A stretch of 64,000 nucleotides of DNA from Pseudoduganella violacea (GTDB lineage: Bacteria; Pseudomonadota; Gammaproteobacteria; Burkholderiales; Burkholderiaceae_D): contig NZ_JACHXD010000004.1 of assembly GCF_014191875.1 (NCBI RefSeq), forward strand, positions 1-64,000, read 5' to 3'. Below, in pieces: positions 27,524 to 35,288 of this stretch. The notes under the pieces were generated by a model. The model saw only the letters and a program-made list of their open reading frames with translations. It searched no databases and was not told the origin of the DNA. The position numbers and the translations under genes were made by a program. Positions within the stretch are counted from its first letter, which is position 1. Each line of letters begins with the position of its first letter.

Positions 27524-28285
27524 TTACTTCCAGCTGACTTTACCCAGTCCGTCCACGCTCACATTGCGGTTGGTCGGCTTGCCGTAGACAGTGACCGAAC
27601 CGAGGCCGCTCAGATTCAGCGTGGCGTTGGTCTTGGCCGTCACGGTGGCGTTGCCGAGGCCGCTCAACTCCAGATTCACGGAGTCGGCCTGGAACTGCTG
27701 CGCATTCAAGCCGCCCAGTCCGCCGAGCGAGGCGCGCAGCTGCTTGCTGCGTCCGCCGAGGGTGATGTAGCCGGCGCCGCGCAAGTCCAGGTCCACGCTG
27801 TCGTTGTCGCTGACCCAGACATGCATGCTGCCCACGCCGCCGAGGTTGGCGCGCATATGGCGGTAGTCGCACACCACCTTCATGCTGCCCGCCCCGTCCA
27901 GGGTAATGTCGATATCTTCCCCACTGAAGCCACTGACTTCGGTCGTGCCCACGCCCTCCGAGATCACCTCGCGCAGCTGCGGCAGCACCAGTTCGGCGCG
28001 CACCGAATTGCGGTTCAGCTTGACGCCCCGGCTCTCGGAGTCGAGATACAGGGTGTCGCCGGACTGCGCGGCGGTGATGCGGGACACGATGCGTTTTTCG
28101 CCCGTGATCACCAGCGAGGGCACCGCCCCCTGCCGGAGCTTGAGGTCGATGACCCCGTCCAGCTTGACGCGCACGACCTTGGCGTCGATGGCGCGGGTTT
28201 CGCTGACCGTGTCATCCGCAAACGCGCTGTTAATAAACAGGCAGAATGCGGTGAATAGCAGGCCAAAGTTAAAATGGTTCTTCAT
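27524..28285 (-). CDS. Exported GIN-domain (DUF2807) protein
   Basis: 253 aa from the ATG at 28285, with AAGGAA upstream and a clear signal peptide (residues 1-23, FINSAFA-DD). The mature part repeats short strand pairs with G-x-G turns: VEISGVGTTEV-like stretches, TLDGAGSMKV, NLGGVGSMHV, DLRGAGYITL, SLGGLGGLNA, ELSGLGNATV, NLSGLGSVTV. This is the right-handed beta-helix pattern of the head GIN/putative auto-transporter adhesin family. It ends in a beta strand, not an anchor, so it is probably periplasmic or secreted. Function unknown. Confidence 0.82.
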   Translation of the reverse strand: MKNHFNFGLLFTAFCLFINSAFADDTVSETRAIDAKVVRVKLDGVIDLKLRQGAVPSLVITGEKRIVSRITAAQSGDTLYLDSESRGVKLNRNSVRAELVLPQLREVISEGVGTTEVSGFSGEDIDITLDGAGSMKVVCDYRHMRANLGGVGSMHVWVSDNDSVDLDLRGAGYITLGGRSKQLRASLGGLGGLNAQQFQADSVNLELSGLGNATVTAKTNATLNLSGLGSVTVYGKPTNRNVSVDGLGKVSWK

Positions 28286-28338
28286 AAAAGGAATTCCTTC
28301 GCGTGTTTTTCTTGTTCGCCGGCGGAAGCGGCTGCGTT

Positions 28339-28428
28339 TTAGGCGGCCAGATCCCAGGCACATGCGCACACGCATGCGGTGGCGACAAACACGAAGACGT
28401 TGGTGGTTGTGTACTTAGCGGTTTTCAT
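28339..28428 (-). CDS. 29-codon ORF upstream of the GIN gene, possible small membrane protein
   Basis: Not a long ORF, but it begins with ATG at 28428 preceded by GGAGGA at a good nine-base distance. The product starts KTAKYTTTNVFVFVATAC and ends VCACAWDLAA: a basic head, a hydrophobic middle and three Cys within five residues. It is 53 bases before the GIN gene on the same strand. It could be a small membrane protein or a leader peptide; coding is supported only by the ribosome site and hydrophobicity. Confidence 0.45.
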   Translation of the reverse strand: MKTAKYTTTNVFVFVATACVCACAWDLAA

Positions 28429-28577
28429 TTTTATTATCCTCCCCAGAAAATAGTGTTAATGATGGCAACCTAGCATCTTACACAAAGGCGCGCCGGCACT
28501 CACGCGGAATGCGATGAACTGCAAAAAACGCGCGCCAGACGGCGAATCAGGAGGAATACGCGGAGACAGGGGCTGGC

Positions 28578-28757
28578 TTAAGCGCTCAGCGCACGCCGCA
28601 AACGGCGACGTAGCAAACGCAGCCGGATACGGCAGAAATGGTAGGGGACGGTAATAGGAAGAAAGTAGATGCGCACATTTTCATGCCACCCTTCCGCCAT
28701 GCCTTGCCTGAAACCATCCCTGAAGTCTTGCCAACCTTTATGTATTTCTGGCTTCAT
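28578..28757 (-). CDS. Small basic protein of unknown function
   Basis: 59 aa from the ATG at 28757, which overlaps the preceding gene's stop by four bases (ATGA). KPEIHKGWQDFRDGFRQGMAEGWHENVRIY is followed by a hydrophobic stretch and a strongly basic end (RIRLRLLRRRLRRAL). A longer start is possible but lies inside the upstream gene. No family recognised; translational coupling to the upstream membrane-protein gene suggests they act together. Confidence 0.5.
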   Translation of the reverse strand: MKPEIHKGWQDFRDGFRQGMAEGWHENVRIYFLPITVPYHFCRIRLRLLRRRLRRALSA

Positions 28758-29053
28758 GACAACTCCATTATGGCTTTCAATAAGCGACAAAGCATCCAGA
28801 ATGCGAATAACAAACCGTCGCACACCAGCACCACGACATGAAGTAACCACGCAAAACCCAGATACACCGGATCGTCAACGATCGCCGGAAGCCACGATGT
28901 CAGTATGCTCACCCCGCCGGCGGGGAGCAAGGTGAGCAATAAAAATACAGTGCTTATGAATATATGGCCGGCATATCTGCCGACCTGCGTAACGACGGGC
29001 AAATTATTGCCAGACCTGATCTGGCGCGAACGTTTGCGCTTTCTTGCCGACAT
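28754..29053 (-). CDS. Small membrane protein of unknown function
   Basis: 99 aa. A basic head (SARKRKRSRQIR), two hydrophobic segments (~27-50 and ~62-88; HIFISTVFLLLTLLPAGG and YLGFAWLLHVVVLVCDGLL) and a short tail. A CCCCGC/GCGGGG hairpin (29059-29075) sits immediately before the start, covering the only SD-like bases, which may limit translation. It is 88 bases after the zinc-ribbon membrane protein gene and overlaps the next small gene. No family recognised. Confidence 0.55.
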   Translation of the reverse strand: MSARKRKRSRQIRSGNNLPVVTQVGRYAGHIFISTVFLLLTLLPAGGVSILTSWLPAIVDDPVYLGFAWLLHVVVLVCDGLLFAFWMLCRLLKAIMELS

Positions 29054-29141
29054 GATTTCCCCGCAATAAGCGGGGGCCAGACCCGCTGCAAAGATGAGCT
29101 TATCGGCTTCAACGGCGGGCGGTTTGATCTGCGGCGAAGAC

Positions 29142-30191
29142 TTAGTCGGCGGGGGCGGTGGTGGCGGCGCTGCCGCAGCAGGAACAGAAGCGGGTGAAGG
29201 CGTTCTTGCGGGTGGCGCACTGGCCGCATTGGTTGAACAGGCCGATGCCGCAGTGGGGGCAGTAATCCATCTTCGGATCTTTCAGGTCGACGCCGCGTTC
29301 GCAGCCGGGGCAGACGCCCTTCGCCAATCGTGCCTGTGCCACGTCGTAACTCAGATGCTGGCGGCGCTGCGTGTCGGGCAGCGCTTCGGCGGCCTTCTGA
29401 CGCTCCAGATAGCGCTGCAGCGAGACGATGGCCTGGCGGCCGACCAGCACCGTGAGCAGGATGCCGACGATGTAGCGCACATAGCCGCCATAGCTGGGCA
29501 GATAGGGCACCAGCTCGACGAAGAAGGCGAAGGCGGCAAAGAAGATGAAGCCCCAGACGAAGGGCCAGTAGGTGCTCTTGCGCTGCTTGGCCCACAGCCA
29601 GCCGGCCAGCGCCAGCAGCGGCAGGGTCAGCGCCAGACGGTAGCCGAACACGCGCAGCTCCTGCATGCGCAAGGCCGATTCGTAGGCGGGACGAGCACCC
29701 TCTTCCAGCTCGCCCCAGCGCTTCTGCGCCGCCTCGTGGGCCTGGCGCGCGTCGAGGTGCTTCTGTTCCTGGGCTTCGACCGCCGCCAGCGTCTTGCGCT
29801 CCTCGGCCTTCAGCAGGTCGAGGGCGCGGGTGCGCTCGATCAGTTCCGCATCCTGTTCGGGACGCGCGGTGGCGCGCCGCGTCGCCACCCAGTTGTCGAA
29901 CGTCTCGCCGGCCGCGTGCGTATTGGACGCGGCCACCTTGTGGCGCTGCTGCTCCTGTTCCAGGGCGATGCGGGCCTGCTCCATCGCGGCTTCGGCAAGA
30001 TCGCGCTGCTGGCGCGCGGCGCTGGCCTGGCCCTGGTCCATGAACTGCTCCAGGAACAGCGCCTGCTCCACGCCGTGCAGGCTGGCGACGACCTTGCCGC
30101 CCAAGCCGATCAGAAAACCGGCAAAGGCAAACGCCACCAGCCACAAACCGCGCTGAAACCATTTTTCCGACAAACGCAAGGCCTTGCTCAT
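29142..30191 (-). CDS. Membrane protein with long coiled coil and C-terminal zinc ribbons
   Basis: 349 aa. TM1 at residues ~15-38; a charged Ala/Glu/Gln-rich coiled coil ~45-175; three more TM segments between ~180 and 252; then two zinc-ribbon modules made of four Cys pairs, CPGC...CPHC and CGQC...CSCC (residues ~291-340). The order suggests a periplasmic or cytoplasmic coiled coil beside a cytoplasmic metal-binding tail. It starts 12 bases after the histidine kinase stop, so it is the last gene of the sugar-sensor operon. Function unknown; a signalling accessory is inference. Confidence 0.65.
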   Translation of the reverse strand: MSKALRLSEKWFQRGLWLVAFAFAGFLIGLGGKVVASLHGVEQALFLEQFMDQGQASAARQQRDLAEAAMEQARIALEQEQQRHKVAASNTHAAGETFDNWVATRRATARPEQDAELIERTRALDLLKAEERKTLAAVEAQEQKHLDARQAHEAAQKRWGELEEGARPAYESALRMQELRVFGYRLALTLPLLALAGWLWAKQRKSTYWPFVWGFIFFAAFAFFVELVPYLPSYGGYVRYIVGILLTVLVGRQAIVSLQRYLERQKAAEALPDTQRRQHLSYDVAQARLAKGVCPGCERGVDLKDPKMDYCPHCGIGLFNQCGQCATRKNAFTRFCSCCGSAATTAPAD

Positions 30192-30203
30192 ACCGACTCC
30201 TGT

Positions 30204-31691
30204 TCAATGATCCTGTCCCGGCAGCGCCAGCGGATCGAAGGCGCCACCGGGCAGTGCGATGGTGGCGCGGAAGCCGCCCTCGGGATGATTCGCCAGCAGC
30301 AGTTCGCCGCCATGGGCCTGCACGATACCACGCGCGATGCCCAGACCCAAACCCATGCCGCTGGAATTCTGCTTGCGTCCATGCTCCAGCCGCACATAGG
30401 GTTCGCACAGGCTGCCGAAAGCGTCTTCCGGCACGCCGGGGCCGTGGTCGCGGATTTCGATCTCGATATTGCCGGCGTTGCGGCGCACCGCGATTTCGGC
30501 CTGCCGGCCGTAATGCAGGGCGTTGTTGAGCAGATTGCCGATGGCGCGCTTCAGCGCCAGTGGCTTGGCCGTCACCGTCAGGCCGGATGCTTCAAAGCTG
30601 ACTTTGTGGCCCGCCAGTTGGGCGTCGCGCACCATGCGGCCCAGCAGCGCGTCGAGGCGCACTTCGGTGGGATTCTCGTGGATGTCGCTGTCCTTCACGG
30701 TCTGCAGCGCGCCCTTGACCATCATGTCCAGCTCATCGAGATCGTCGTGGAATTCGGCACGCATATCGTCGTCGTCCAGCAGCTCGGTGCGCAGCTTGAG
30801 GCGCATGATGGGCGTGCGCAGATCGTGCGAGATGGAGACGAACAGGCGCTCGCGGTCTTCGATATAGCGCTGGATGCGTTCTCGCATCGCTTCGAAGGCG
30901 CGCGCCGTGGCCATGAATTCGCGCGAGCCGGTTTCGGGCAAGGCCGGCGCCTGCTCACCATTGCCGAAGGCGGTCGCCGCCTCCGCCAGCGCCGCCAGCG
31001 GACGCGTGGTCCAGCGCACCACCAGGATCGACAGCAGCAGCACCGCCGCCAGCGACAAGGCTTGCAGCAGCAGGCGGTCGTGCGTCAGCGGATTGCCCGT
31101 TTCGAGGAAGTAGGGATTGGGCATCAGGGTGGCCAGATACAGCCAGTGGCCGGGGTCCATCTCGACCTGGATCAGCAGCACCGGCGCCGGCTTGGTCAGC
31201 AGGATGTGCTGCACCCAGCTGTCAGGCAGGTCGCCGATGGTCGCGCCCTCGTCGCTGACCGGCAAGCGTTCGGGCCAGGCGAAGTCGATGCGCAGCTTGC
31301 TCACATTCGGCAAATCTTCCTTCAAGGTCGAACGCAGCTGCTTCAGGGCCGCATCGGCCAGTTCCTGCGCGGCGATGGCCTGCACATCGACCGGCGCGCG
31401 GTTGATATTGACCAGGAAGCGCGTGCCGCCCATTTCGCGGAATTGCTGGATGATGAGGGGACGGTAATTGGGCGGCAGGCTGAGAAAGAAGCGCACCGCG
31501 CTGGCGGCGCTGTGGCCCAGGTGCTGGGACGCGGCATTCACCTCGTTCAGCGCTTCGGCGCGGCGCTGCGCGGCCCAGATGAAGTTCCCGGCCAGTTGCG
31601 TCAGCAGCACGCCGACCACCATCACCGCCGTCAGCCTGCCCAACAGCGATTGCGGCACCAGGCGCGCCAGCAAATGCAGCGGCTTAGGCAT
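30204..31691 (-). CDS. Sensor histidine kinase, OmpR-partner (EnvZ-like) type
   Basis: 495 aa. TM1 ~17-37, a ~170-residue periplasmic sensor, TM2 ~207-226, HAMP, then HisKA with VSISHDLRTPIMRLKLRT (phospho-His ~288) and HATPase_c (NLLNNALHYG N-box, DHGPGVPEDAF G1, GMGLGLGIARGIV G2). Its start overlaps the response-regulator gene by eight bases. Gene order binding protein-regulator-kinase suggests that it reads sugar occupancy of the cotranscribed periplasmic protein, comparable in role to GtrS of Pseudomonas glucose uptake; that comparison is inference. Confidence 0.92.
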   Translation of the reverse strand: MPKPLHLLARLVPQSLLGRLTAVMVVGVLLTQLAGNFIWAAQRRAEALNEVNAASQHLGHSAASAVRFFLSLPPNYRPLIIQQFREMGGTRFLVNINRAPVDVQAIAAQELADAALKQLRSTLKEDLPNVSKLRIDFAWPERLPVSDEGATIGDLPDSWVQHILLTKPAPVLLIQVEMDPGHWLYLATLMPNPYFLETGNPLTHDRLLLQALSLAAVLLLSILVVRWTTRPLAALAEAATAFGNGEQAPALPETGSREFMATARAFEAMRERIQRYIEDRERLFVSISHDLRTPIMRLKLRTELLDDDDMRAEFHDDLDELDMMVKGALQTVKDSDIHENPTEVRLDALLGRMVRDAQLAGHKVSFEASGLTVTAKPLALKRAIGNLLNNALHYGRQAEIAVRRNAGNIEIEIRDHGPGVPEDAFGSLCEPYVRLEHGRKQNSSGMGLGLGIARGIVQAHGGELLLANHPEGGFRATIALPGGAFDPLALPGQDH

Positions 31692-32394
31692 TCGAACTGG
31701 TCACGTCGGCCGAGAACACATAGCCCGCGCCGCGCACGGTCTTGATCAGCAGCGGATTCTTGCCGCCGTCGTTGAGGCGCAGGCGCAAGCGGCTGATCTG
31801 CACGTCGAGGAAGCGGTCCATCGGTCCAGCGTCGCGGCCACGCGTGCCTTCGCACAGCACGCTGCGGTCGAGGATGTCACCGGCGTGTTCGACAAAGTAT
31901 TTAAGCAGCTGGAAATCGAGGCCGGTCAGCGGCACGATCTGCCCCTGCGGGTCGGTGACGGTGCGCGCCACCGTATCGAGCGTGAAGCCGACAAAACGGT
32001 AGAAGCGCGGCGCGGCCGCATTGGCGATGCCGGTGCGGCGGTGAATCGCCTTGATGCGGGCCAGCAGCTCGCGCGGGCTGTAAGGCTTGGAGACGTAATC
32101 GTCCGCGCCCAGTTCCAACCCGACCACGCGGTCGGTTTCATCCGAACTGGCGGTCAGCATGATGATCGGCACATTCGAGCGCTGGCGCACCACCTTGCAC
32201 AGTGCGAAGCCGTCGGTATCGGGCAGCATCACGTCCAGGATCACCAGCGACAGCTCGTCGGCATAGCGGTTGAATTCGGCGAGGAAGGTTTCTCCGTTGT
32301 GGGCCAGCCCGACTTCGTACTGGTTCTTTTCCAGATAGGCCTTGAGCAGGGTCCGGGTCTTTTGGTCGTCGTCGACGATGAGAATCTTACGCAT
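31684..32394 (-). CDS. OmpR-family response regulator
   Basis: 236 aa from the ATG at 32394. Receiver domain: acidic pair DDD at 8-10, phospho-acceptor Asp54 in VILDVMLPD, Lys103 in YVSKP. C-terminal winged helix of the OmpR/PhoB type: LTGLDFQLLKYFVEHAGDIL, then VDVQI-like DVQISRLRLRLND and IKTVRGAGYVF. Lies four bases after the binding-protein stop. It probably controls the divergent porin-ABC operon, whose control region carries inverted and direct repeats. Confidence 0.95.
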   Translation of the reverse strand: MRKILIVDDDQKTRTLLKAYLEKNQYEVGLAHNGETFLAEFNRYADELSLVILDVMLPDTDGFALCKVVRQRSNVPIIMLTASSDETDRVVGLELGADDYVSKPYSPRELLARIKAIHRRTGIANAAAPRFYRFVGFTLDTVARTVTDPQGQIVPLTGLDFQLLKYFVEHAGDILDRSVLCEGTRGRDAGPMDRFLDVQISRLRLRLNDGGKNPLLIKTVRGAGYVFSADVTSSNA

Positions 32395-32398
32395 GATG

Positions 32399-33652
32399 CT
32401 ATCGGTTCTTGGTGAAGGTGCGCGCGATGGTGCCCAGGCGGCGCTGGGCGTCGGCCACGGTAACGTTATCGTCGAGGAAAAAGCGGTGCACTTCGCTGAC
32501 CATGGCGTCGCGCACGATTTCCTCGGTCGCCATGCGGTGCACCAGGCTGGGCACCTGGGCTTCCGGCCCGCTGGCGAACAGCTTGTAGGAGGCGCGCGCG
32601 CAGCCATCCATCTTCGCCAGGTTCGGATTGCGCAGCACGGGAATCGAACCCTTGATCTGATTGTAGTCGGCCTGGATCGCGGGCGAAAGAATCAGCGCCG
32701 CCAGCTTTTCCTGGGCCGGGCGGTGCGGATCGCGCGTGGCGATCATGCTCAGCGTATCCACATTGTAGAGATGGTAGTTGGCCGTACCCGGCACAGCGCT
32801 GCAGCCGAAGCCTTCGTCCAGCACCATGCCGCGCGCCTGCAGCTCGCCCTTGGCCCAATCGCCCATCACCATCATGGCGGCGGTGCCGTCACTCAGGTCG
32901 CGCACGGTCTCGTCCCAGGGGCGCTCGGCGACGGGATTGGCCATCCATTTCTTCAAGCCGCGCAGGCGCTTCAGCGCCGAGGCCAGACGCGCGTCGGCGT
33001 AGGCGGCGGCATCGCGCCTCTCGAACAGCTCGCGGTAGAAGCGCACGCCTTCCGACAGCACCAGGGTTTCGAACAGGGTGGTGACTTGCCACGGCTCGCT
33101 GCTTTGCGCCAGCGGCACGATGCCGGCCTGGCGCAGCTTGGCGGCGGCGCGCTCGAAGTCGGCCCAGGTTTCCGGCACCGGCAGATTGACGCGGGCGAAC
33201 AGCTTACGGTTGTAGAACAGCATATTGATGCGATGGATGCCGATCGGCGCGGCGTAAACATGGCCGTCGGACTGGATCACGGCGGCGGCGGTGGGCTGCA
33301 GCAGCCGGTCCCATTTGCCGGCGGCGGCCACCGCGTCCAGGTCAAGCAGCAGATTCAGGCGCGCCCAGTCGCGGATCACGATGCCGTTGACCTGGGCCAC
33401 TTCGGGCGCATCCTTGGCCAGGATGCGGCTGCGCAGCACGATGCCCGCGCCCACGCCGGAGCCATTGGGGATCATGCTGTCGCTCCAGCCGATGTTTTCT
33501 TCCTGCAGGCGGGCCGCGATCAAGTCCACCGCCTTGCGTTCGCTGGCCGACTTCCACCAGTGCAGTACCTGCAGCGATTCCCCCTGCGCATGCGCGCCGC
33601 TTGCCGCGGCAAGGCAGGCCAGCGCCAGTATCCTGCGCAGCGTCTTTACCAT
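32399..33652 (-). CDS. Periplasmic sugar-binding protein cotranscribed with a two-component system
   Basis: 417 aa; signal peptide residues 1-22 (ALACLAAASGAHA-QG). The fold is that of CUT1 sugar-binding proteins (UgpB/MalE group). It is a paralogue of the transporter-linked protein at 35289: compare LQVLHWWKSASERKAVD with VEVLHYWTSGGEAKSAAE, and FETLVLSEGVRFYREL with FESVVLGTGGADFYKK. No permease genes accompany it; instead a response regulator and kinase follow directly. This suggests a sensor protein that presents sugar to the kinase rather than to a transporter. The longer start at 33760 lacks a signal peptide. Confidence 0.85.
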   Translation of the reverse strand: MVKTLRRILALACLAAASGAHAQGESLQVLHWWKSASERKAVDLIAARLQEENIGWSDSMIPNGSGVGAGIVLRSRILAKDAPEVAQVNGIVIRDWARLNLLLDLDAVAAAGKWDRLLQPTAAAVIQSDGHVYAAPIGIHRINMLFYNRKLFARVNLPVPETWADFERAAAKLRQAGIVPLAQSSEPWQVTTLFETLVLSEGVRFYRELFERRDAAAYADARLASALKRLRGLKKWMANPVAERPWDETVRDLSDGTAAMMVMGDWAKGELQARGMVLDEGFGCSAVPGTANYHLYNVDTLSMIATRDPHRPAQEKLAALILSPAIQADYNQIKGSIPVLRNPNLAKMDGCARASYKLFASGPEAQVPSLVHRMATEEIVRDAMVSEVHRFFLDDNVTVADAQRRLGTIARTFTKNR

Positions 33653-33998
33653 GTCTCCATCCTGTTGTCCCGCCTCTTTGGGCTTTCCGTCTTTATTGGC
33701 ACTCGGACTATACCCCAAGTCTCCGCGCCATCGTTGGTTAGCAACTGAACCTTTTTGCAATAAAACGTATGGTTTTGTTGCGAAGTATTACTGCACGCGC
33801 CGGCACCCCGCTTAAGGCTTTGTAAAGTTTTGTTAGCGCGCGGCGCGCGGCGATTTCGCCTGATTTCATAAAAATCAATCACTTAACATCGTCCCACGGC
33901 CGGAGAGCCGGTCTGTTGGTGTCACATTTTTGGCGGTGCTACTGTCCTCCTCACAGTAGTAAAAGTACAAAAAAACCACAACCAAGGAGACAAGCACG
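33653..33998. promoter_or_regulatory. Divergent control region of the sugar sensor and sugar importer operons
   Basis: 346 bases without a gene. Inverted repeat 33757-33781: GCAATAAAAC and GTTTTGTTGC around GTATG, one G-T mismatch. Inverted repeat 33939-33959: CTACTGT and ACAGTAG around seven bases. Near 33816-33834 a direct repeat, TTTGTAAAG/TTTTGTTAG, resembles the tandem half-sites bound by OmpR-type regulators. A weak plus-strand promoter could be TTGGTG ... TACTGT, in which the second element overlaps the inverted repeat. AAGGAGA at 33984-33990 is the porin ribosome site. Which repeats bind the local regulator is unknown. Confidence 0.5.
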
Positions 33999-35264
33999 AT
34001 GAAACACCTCATCCGGCAAACCCTGCCCGCCGCTCTGGCCATGGCCCTCGCCTGCGGCGCCGCCCAGGCCGGCGACCACGAAACGGAAGGCTTCCACGGC
34101 TATATGCGCGCCGGCGGCGGCTCGGCCTCGTCGGGCGGCCGCCAGAGCTGCTTTGGCCTGGGCGGCATCACCATGTCCTTCCGCCTCGGCAACGAGTGCG
34201 ACAGCTTCGCCGAATTCGGCTACACCAAGGAAGTGGCGAAATCGGCCAACGGCGCCAGCTTCGTCGCCACCATCTGGGCCGACGCCTACAAGAACAGCTC
34301 CGACTTCGGCGACGCCAAACTGGGCATCGCCAAAGCCTATGTCGAAGCCAAGAACCTGCCCTTCATGAACGGCGGCATCATCTGGGCCGGCAAGCGCCAC
34401 TACTACCGTCCCGACATCCACATGCTGGATATGCAGTACATCAATATGAACGGCACCGGCGGCGGCGTGGACGCCCTGCCCCTCGGCCCCGGCAAATTGA
34501 GCGTGGCCTTCTTTAAGGACGACGACTTCAATAAATTCGATCCCGTCACCGGCAAGTACGACGATTCCAGCTCGGCCCTGCGCCAGAACTTCGTCTACGA
34601 AGGCCTGCCCGTCAACAGCAACGGCACGCTGGACATCGCCACCTCGCTGATCAAGGCCGAGGGCAAGGACAATGTGCGCCACAACGGCTGGCAGGTGTCC
34701 TTGTTCCACCGCCAGGCCAAGGTGCTGGGCGGCGGCAATACCTTCGGCGTGCAGTATGGCGTCGGTCCCGGCACCGGCATTGACGGCCCTTGCTGCGCGC
34801 GCATGGGTCCATCCGGTAGCACCCTGCTCGATTCCGACGTGACCCGCCTGCGCGTGTTCGACGATATCGTGATCCAGCCGACGCGCGAATTCAGCATGGA
34901 ATTCGTGGCGCTTTACCAGCGCGACAAGTCCGACAAGAACGGCAAGTCCACCTGGACTACGGTCGGCACGCGCCCGGTCTACGCCTTCCACCAGAACTTC
35001 AAGCTACAGGCGGAACTCGGCGTGACCCAGCTGAAAACCGATATGAGCCCCGGCACCCAGCGCCTGACCAAGCTGACCATCGCACCGACCATTACCGTGG
35101 GCGAGGATTACTGGTCGCGCCCCGAGCTGCGCGCCTTCGTCAGCTACGGCAAATGGAACGACGCGGCCAAGAAATCGGTCAACGCCTTCAATAACGGTGG
35201 TCCGGTGTATGGCGACAAGACCAGCGGCACCTCGGTCGGCCTGCAACTGGAAGCCTGGTGGTAA
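33999..35264 (+). CDS. LamB-type maltoporin-family carbohydrate porin
   Basis: 421 aa; signal peptide 1-24 (AAQA-GD). The opening FHGYMRAGGGSASSGGRQSC and FRLGNECDSFAEFGY match LamB's first strands and Cys-bounded loop, IIWAGKRHYYRPDIHMLD the next conserved hairpin, and the ends LQLEAWW with an aromatic C-terminus as outer-membrane barrels do. LamB proteins are trimeric 18-strand sugar channels. First gene of the importer operon; 24 bases precede the binding-protein gene. The sugar is not known: Pseudomonas glucose systems use OprB here instead. Confidence 0.88.
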   Translation: MKHLIRQTLPAALAMALACGAAQAGDHETEGFHGYMRAGGGSASSGGRQSCFGLGGITMSFRLGNECDSFAEFGYTKEVAKSANGASFVATIWADAYKNSSDFGDAKLGIAKAYVEAKNLPFMNGGIIWAGKRHYYRPDIHMLDMQYINMNGTGGGVDALPLGPGKLSVAFFKDDDFNKFDPVTGKYDDSSSALRQNFVYEGLPVNSNGTLDIATSLIKAEGKDNVRHNGWQVSLFHRQAKVLGGGNTFGVQYGVGPGTGIDGPCCARMGPSGSTLLDSDVTRLRVFDDIVIQPTREFSMEFVALYQRDKSDKNGKSTWTTVGTRPVYAFHQNFKLQAELGVTQLKTDMSPGTQRLTKLTIAPTITVGEDYWSRPELRAFVSYGKWNDAAKKSVNAFNNGGPVYGDKTSGTSVGLQLEAWW

Positions 35265-35288
35265 TCCAATACAGATAAGGAGACAAGC

